DNA of 39,142 bases, from the NCBI GenBank assembly GCA_013361335.1, contig JABFYH010000100.1, positions 1-39,142 of the forward strand, read 5' to 3'. A program made the translations under genes and the position numbers. Below, in pieces: positions 35,886 to 39,142 of the stretch. The stretch is from Gemmatimonadaceae bacterium (GTDB lineage Bacteria; Gemmatimonadota; Gemmatimonadetes; Gemmatimonadales; Gemmatimonadaceae). Under the pieces are notes generated by a model. The model was given only the letters and a program-made list of their open reading frames with translations. It had not been told where the DNA came from and searched no databases. The stretch's first letter is position 1, and each line of letters opens with the position of its first letter.

Positions 35886-36866
35886 TCATCGGCCGTGCAG
35901 CACGCGTGCTGCGTCGACCGCGAAATACGTGATGATCACGTCGGCCCCGGCGCGGCGGATGCCGAGCAGGCTCTCCATCATGGCCCGCTCGCGGTCCATC
36001 CACCCGCGCTCGGCGGCCGCCTGAATCATAGCGAACTCCCCACTCACCTGGTACGCGGCGAGTGGATAGCCGGTCTCCGCCTTCACCCGGGCGACGACGT
36101 CGAGGAAGGGGCCCGCCGGTTTGACCATCACCATGTCGGCGCCCTCCTCGATGTCGAGCCACACCTCGCGCAGCGCCTCCTCGGCGTTGCCGGGGTCCAT
36201 CTGGTAGCCGCGCCGATCGCCGCTCTGCGGCGTGCTCTCCGCGGCGTCACGGAAGGGGCCGTAGTACCCACCGGCGAACTTGGCGGAATAGGCCATGATC
36301 GCCGTCGACTGGAGACCCGCGTCGTCGAGCGCATGGCGGATCGCGCCGACGCGTCCATCCATCATGTCGCTCGGCGCCACGATGTCGGCGCCCGCCCGCG
36401 CGTGGGAGACCGCTTCGCGGGCGAGCAGCGCGAGGGTGGCATCGTTGTCGACGTCGCCGTCGCGCAGCACGCCGCAGTGGCCGTGCGAGGTGTACTCGCA
36501 GAGACAGACGTCGGTGACGACGACGAGCTGCGGCAGCTCGCGCTTGAGCGCGCGCACGGCTTGCTGCACCGGGCCGTCCTCGCGCCAGGCCTCGGTCCCC
36601 TCCGCATCCTTGTGCTCGGGAATGCCGAAGAGGAGCACACCACCGACGCCCGCCTCCGCCGCTGCCTGCGCGTCGCGGAGCATCTCGTCGACAGAGGTCT
36701 GGCTCACCCCGGGCATCGACGCCACCGGCTGTCGGATGCCGGCGCCCGGCCGCACGAACAGCGGCAGCACGAGCTGCGACGGCACGAGCACCGTCTCGCG
36801 CACGAGGTTGCGGAGCGCGGCGGTGCGCCGGAGGCGACGAGGGCGGTAGTCGGGATACGACGGCAT
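35886..36866 (-). CDS. hemB: Delta-aminolevulinic acid dehydratase (porphobilinogen synthase)
   Basis: A 326-residue enzyme that joins two 5-aminolevulinate molecules to porphobilinogen, the second common step of heme synthesis. Both active-site lysines are present, Lys196 in [14 protein letters not shown] and Lys249 in VMVKPAG. The metal site is the zinc type: Cys121, Cys123 and Cys131 in [12 protein letters not shown]. The ATG at 36866 begins the family start [13 protein letters not shown]; the frame is open to 37001 without support. It is 207 bases downstream of hemC on the same strand. Confidence 0.95.
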   Translation of the reverse strand: MPSYPDYRPRRLRRTAALRNLVRETVLVPSQLVLPLFVRPGAGIRQPVASMPGVSQTSVDEMLRDAQAAAEAGVGGVLLFGIPEHKDAEGTEAWREDGPVQQAVRALKRELPQLVVVTDVCLCEYTSHGHCGVLRDGDVDNDATLALLAREAVSHARAGADIVAPSDMMDGRVGAIRHALDDAGLQSTAIMAYSAKFAGGYYGPFRDAAESTPQSGDRRGYQMDPGNAEEALREVWLDIEEGADMVMVKPAGPFLDVVARVKAETGYPLAAYQVSGEFAMIQAAAERGWMDRERAMMESLLGIRRAGADVIITYFAVDAARVLHGR

Positions 36867-37073
36867 GGTGGTGAATCTACCTAGGAGCCGAAGTCGCGCG
36901 GATTTGGCGCGTGACGGCGTCGTGGCTTCTCTGTGCCAAGAGTTGCCCGTGACGCTTGCCGGCGTTATCCGACGGGTCACGCCCGCACAGAAGACGCGCA
37001 ACCCCGGACGGGAGACGCACGACGCCGTAACGCACCCCGCCGGGGCACATCTCCGCCAGCTTTCGCACCCATC

Positions 37074-38048
37074 TCACTCGGGCTGCGGAGACGGCAGATG
37101 CTCCGCACGCCGCAGGCCCTCCAGGATCTCCGTCGCGCCTTCCCCACGGAGCTGGTTCGCCAGACGAATGCCGCTCAACGCCGGGTCGTCCGGATCGAGC
37201 GCGATGCTGCCGCGCACGATCCGCGTGCCGTCGATGGACGCGATCATGCCGTGCAGCAGGCCGCCTCCCTCGGACGTCGGCACCGCGAGCGCGCCGATCG
37301 GCACCTGGCACCCCCCCTCGAGCGCAGCGAGGAAAGCGCGTTCGGCGACGACGGCGCGCATCGTCGGCGCGTCGTTCATCGCATCGGCCAGGGCGCGAAC
37401 CCGCGCGTCGTCCGTACGCACCTGCACCGCGATCGCCCCCTGCCCCGCCGCCGGCAGCCACGCCGGCGCGTCCAGGTAACAGGTGACGTGCTGGCGGGCG
37501 CCCAAGCGATGCAGGCCGGCAGCGGCGAGGATGGCGGCGTGCACGCGCCCTTCGTCGATCTTCTTGAGTCGCGTCGGCACGTTGCCGCGCAGCTCGGCCA
37601 CCTCGAGGTCGGGGCGTGTCGCGAGCAGCTGCGCACGGCGCCGCAGGCTCGACGTGCCGATGCGCGAGCCGCGCGGCAGATCCGCCAGCGACTGCGCGAG
37701 GATGCGTCCGTTCACCACCAGCGCGTCGCGCGGATCCTCACGCTCCAGAACGGCCGCCACCACCAGCCCTTCGGGCGAATCGGTCGGCAGATCCTTCAGG
37801 GAATGCACCGCCAGATGCGTCTTGCCCTTGAGCAGATCCTGCTCGAGCTCCTTCGTGAACAGCCCCTTGGCGCCGATGGCGCTGAGCGGCTCGTCGAGCC
37901 GCTTGTCGCCGACCGTCCGATACGTGACCAGCTCGGAGGCGAGCCCCTGCGCCTCGAGCGCCGCTTGTACGAGGCGCGCCTGCCGGAGGGCGAGCTCGGA
38001 GGAGCGCGTCCCGATCCTGATGGTGGCGGGATCCGAAGGGCTGGGCAC
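37074..38048 (-). CDS. hemC: Porphobilinogen deaminase (hydroxymethylbilane synthase)
   Basis: A 324-residue enzyme that polymerises four porphobilinogens to hydroxymethylbilane. Motifs: IGTRSSELALRQA (12-24), VHSLKDLPT (81-89, catalytic Asp86), GTSSLRRRAQL (131-141), ELRGNVPTRLKK (152-163) and LEGGCQVPIGA with Cys247 that carries the dipyrromethane cofactor. Product goes to HemD, encoded upstream on the same strand beyond the DUF6174 gene. The start ATG at 38048 fits family length. Confidence 0.96.
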   Translation of the reverse strand: MPSPSDPATIRIGTRSSELALRQARLVQAALEAQGLASELVTYRTVGDKRLDEPLSAIGAKGLFTKELEQDLLKGKTHLAVHSLKDLPTDSPEGLVVAAVLEREDPRDALVVNGRILAQSLADLPRGSRIGTSSLRRRAQLLATRPDLEVAELRGNVPTRLKKIDEGRVHAAILAAAGLHRLGARQHVTCYLDAPAWLPAAGQGAIAVQVRTDDARVRALADAMNDAPTMRAVVAERAFLAALEGGCQVPIGALAVPTSEGGGLLHGMIASIDGTRIVRGSIALDPDDPALSGIRLANQLRGEGATEILEGLRRAEHLPSPQPE

Positions 38049-38098
38049 GCGGGAAAGCTAGCCGCCGAGCACGGCGGCGGCAGGGCGCGCCCGAGCGT

Positions 38099-38572
38099 TC
38101 AGCGCACGACGAAGTCCCGCGTGCCGTAATAGAGCTCGTCGTCGGCGATCATCGGCGAGCCGTCGATCTGGATCGACACGGGAAAGCCGCGCGCTCCGTC
38201 GTACAGTACATCCACGGTCGCGGCGTGCTCCGCGACTGCGTGGTCGATGACGCCGAACAGCCCGTCGACGCTCGGATAGGCCGGCGCGAACTGAGACGGC
38301 ACGTCGGCGCCGGTGTCTTCGTACCGCCGGCTCTCCACCTGGCCATTCCGGACAGTCACGATCACCGGACGCGTCGTCTCGGGCGTGCAGAAGCAGCTCC
38401 GGCCAACGGTGATCTGATACGAGGCCGGCGCGAAACGCGCCCACCGCTGCTTCGCCGAGGCGAGGTCGAGCCGCTGGCGGCTGGAGGTGACCCCGTCTCC
38501 CGAGCATGACGCGACCGCGAGCATGATCATGGCGAATGCAGCGTGCGCGAGCTGTCTGAGGCGTGCCGACAT
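38099..38572 (-). CDS. DUF6174-type lipoprotein
   Basis: A 157-residue exported lipoprotein with signal peptide and lipobox VASC (Cys23). The mature part matches what I know of DUF6174: a helix RWARFAPASYQITV, the SCFC pair (Cys60/Cys62), a VTVRNGQVESRRYEDTG strand pair, a helix SVDGLFGVIDHAV and a final YDGARGFPVSIQIDG strand. No function is known to me. It sits between hemD and hemC on the same strand (50- and 54-base gaps), an unusual guest in a heme operon. Confidence 0.75.
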   Translation of the reverse strand: MSARLRQLAHAAFAMIMLAVASCSGDGVTSSRQRLDLASAKQRWARFAPASYQITVGRSCFCTPETTRPVIVTVRNGQVESRRYEDTGADVPSQFAPAYPSVDGLFGVIDHAVAEHAATVDVLYDGARGFPVSIQIDGSPMIADDELYYGTRDFVVR

Positions 38573-38626
38573 CGTGACCGTCCGGAAGGGAGCCTATGCC
38601 GCCCAACCTGGCGTCATCCTACCGGG

Positions 38627-39142
38627 TCACGATCGCTGGCCGAGCGCGCCGACCACCGCGTCGACCAGCGCCGCGATCGACGCCGACTGGGCCTCGGCGG
38701 CAACCGGGATCCCCGCCGCGCGCACCGCTTCGGTGGTCACCGGTCCGATCGTCACCGCCGGCGCCCGCCGCGCCAGATCGGCGCCTACGGCGTCGACGTA
38801 GCCGCGCACCGCGGAGGCGGACGCGAAGGTGACGAAGTCCACGTCGCCGTGCGCCAGAGCGGCGCGCAGCTGCTCGCTCCCCGCCCCGTCCGACACCGCG
38901 CGGTACGCCGTCACGACGTCCACGGTGCAGCCAAGAGCGCGCATCCCCTCCGGCAGCACCGGTCGCGCGCCCTCGGCGGCCACGTACAGCACGCGGGTGC
39001 CGCGCACGTCGTCGCGCGCCGTCAGCGCCTCCAGCACCGCCTCGGCGACGAAGCGGGCGGGCATCACGTCGGCGTCCAGCCCGCGCGCGAGCAAGGCGTC
39101 CCGCGTCGCCGCGCCGACGCAGGCGATGCGCACACCGGCGAG
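38627..39142 (-). CDS. hemD: Uroporphyrinogen-III synthase (N-terminus cut by window)
   Basis: The 172 codons visible are the C-terminal two thirds of HemD, which closes hydroxymethylbilane to uroporphyrinogen III. Family marks are LAGVRIACVGAATRDAL at the window edge, then FVAEAVLEAL, VLYVAAEGARPVLPEGM, FASASAVRGYVDAVG and TIGPVTTEAVRAAG. The frame runs on past 39142, so the true start lies outside; a GTG at 39133 is internal. Next downstream are the DUF6174 gene and hemC. Confidence 0.9.
   Translation of the reverse strand, partial: LAGVRIACVGAATRDALLARGLDADVMPARFVAEAVLEALTARDDVRGTRVLYVAAEGARPVLPEGMRALGCTVDVVTAYRAVSDGAGSEQLRAALAHGDVDFVTFASASAVRGYVDAVGADLARRAPAVTIGPVTTEAVRAAGIPVAAEAQSASIAALVDAVVGALGQRS

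Noticed and set aside
36867-37073. Possible small gene or riboswitch between hemB and hemC
   Set aside because: No conserved structure or convincing reading frame could be seen; treated as a plain intergenic gap.

Overview
The window is a 39.1 kb piece of a very GC-rich, gene-dense chromosome from an aerobic, diderm, LPS-bearing bacterium. The Lpt and Mla permeases, type IV pilus motors, PEP-CTERM proteins, Cys-type HemB, heme A synthesis genes and hydrophobic hypothetical proteins together suggest Gemmatimonadota. That placement is inference; the window holds no rRNA or marker gene that would prove it. I see no tRNA, rRNA, CRISPR array, insertion sequence or phage gene. Two genes are cut by the window edges, at position 1 and at position 39142.

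Layout. 1-5.9 kb: the end of a membrane-anchor protein, an aldo/keto reductase, a PepSY protein, a poly-HAMP chemoreceptor coupled to a DUF4383 membrane protein, and a secreted subtilase lipoprotein with two PKD domains. 5.9-12 kb (minus strand): type IV pilus genes pilB, pilT and pilC, a ComEA-like helix-hairpin-helix protein, and an M28 peptidase or glutaminyl-cyclase-like lipoprotein. 12.2-16.7 kb (plus): an overlapping lptF-lptG-mlaE-mlaD operon for envelope lipid transport, without mlaF. 16.9-18.8 kb (minus): a small hydrophilic protein and an APC permease. 18.9-23.1 kb (plus): a translationally coupled chain of a COX2-like mini membrane protein, ctaA, ctaB, a 101-residue unknown and an MsbA-like ABC exporter. 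23.1-26 kb (minus): a degenerate cupredoxin-like lipoprotein, an M24 peptidase and a V4R-like protein.

26.1-31.2 kb (plus) is the most interesting region. It is a tightly overlapping operon of DUF92 (VTE6-like prenyl/phytyl-phosphate kinase family), a geranylgeranyl-reductase-type FAD oxidoreductase, a flavin reductase, a SAM methyltransferase, an SRPBCC polyketide-cyclase-like protein and a divergent FabF-type ketosynthase with an intact Cys-His-His triad. It looks like a compact biosynthetic pathway for a polyketide- or isoprenoid-derived small molecule, with no recognisable carrier protein, chain-length factor or type III PKS beside it.

31.3-39.1 kb: an aquaporin with an unusual deduced filter, two PEP-CTERM proteins flanking a mini membrane protein, then minus-strand housekeeping genes: hemD (partial), a DUF6174 lipoprotein, hemC, hemB, an aldo/keto reductase and inorganic pyrophosphatase.

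A dispersed intergenic repeat built of the heptamer CGTGAAC/GGTGAAC occurs at three loci and supplies the stop codon of two genes. A second, unrelated long hairpin element lies at 17.3 kb.
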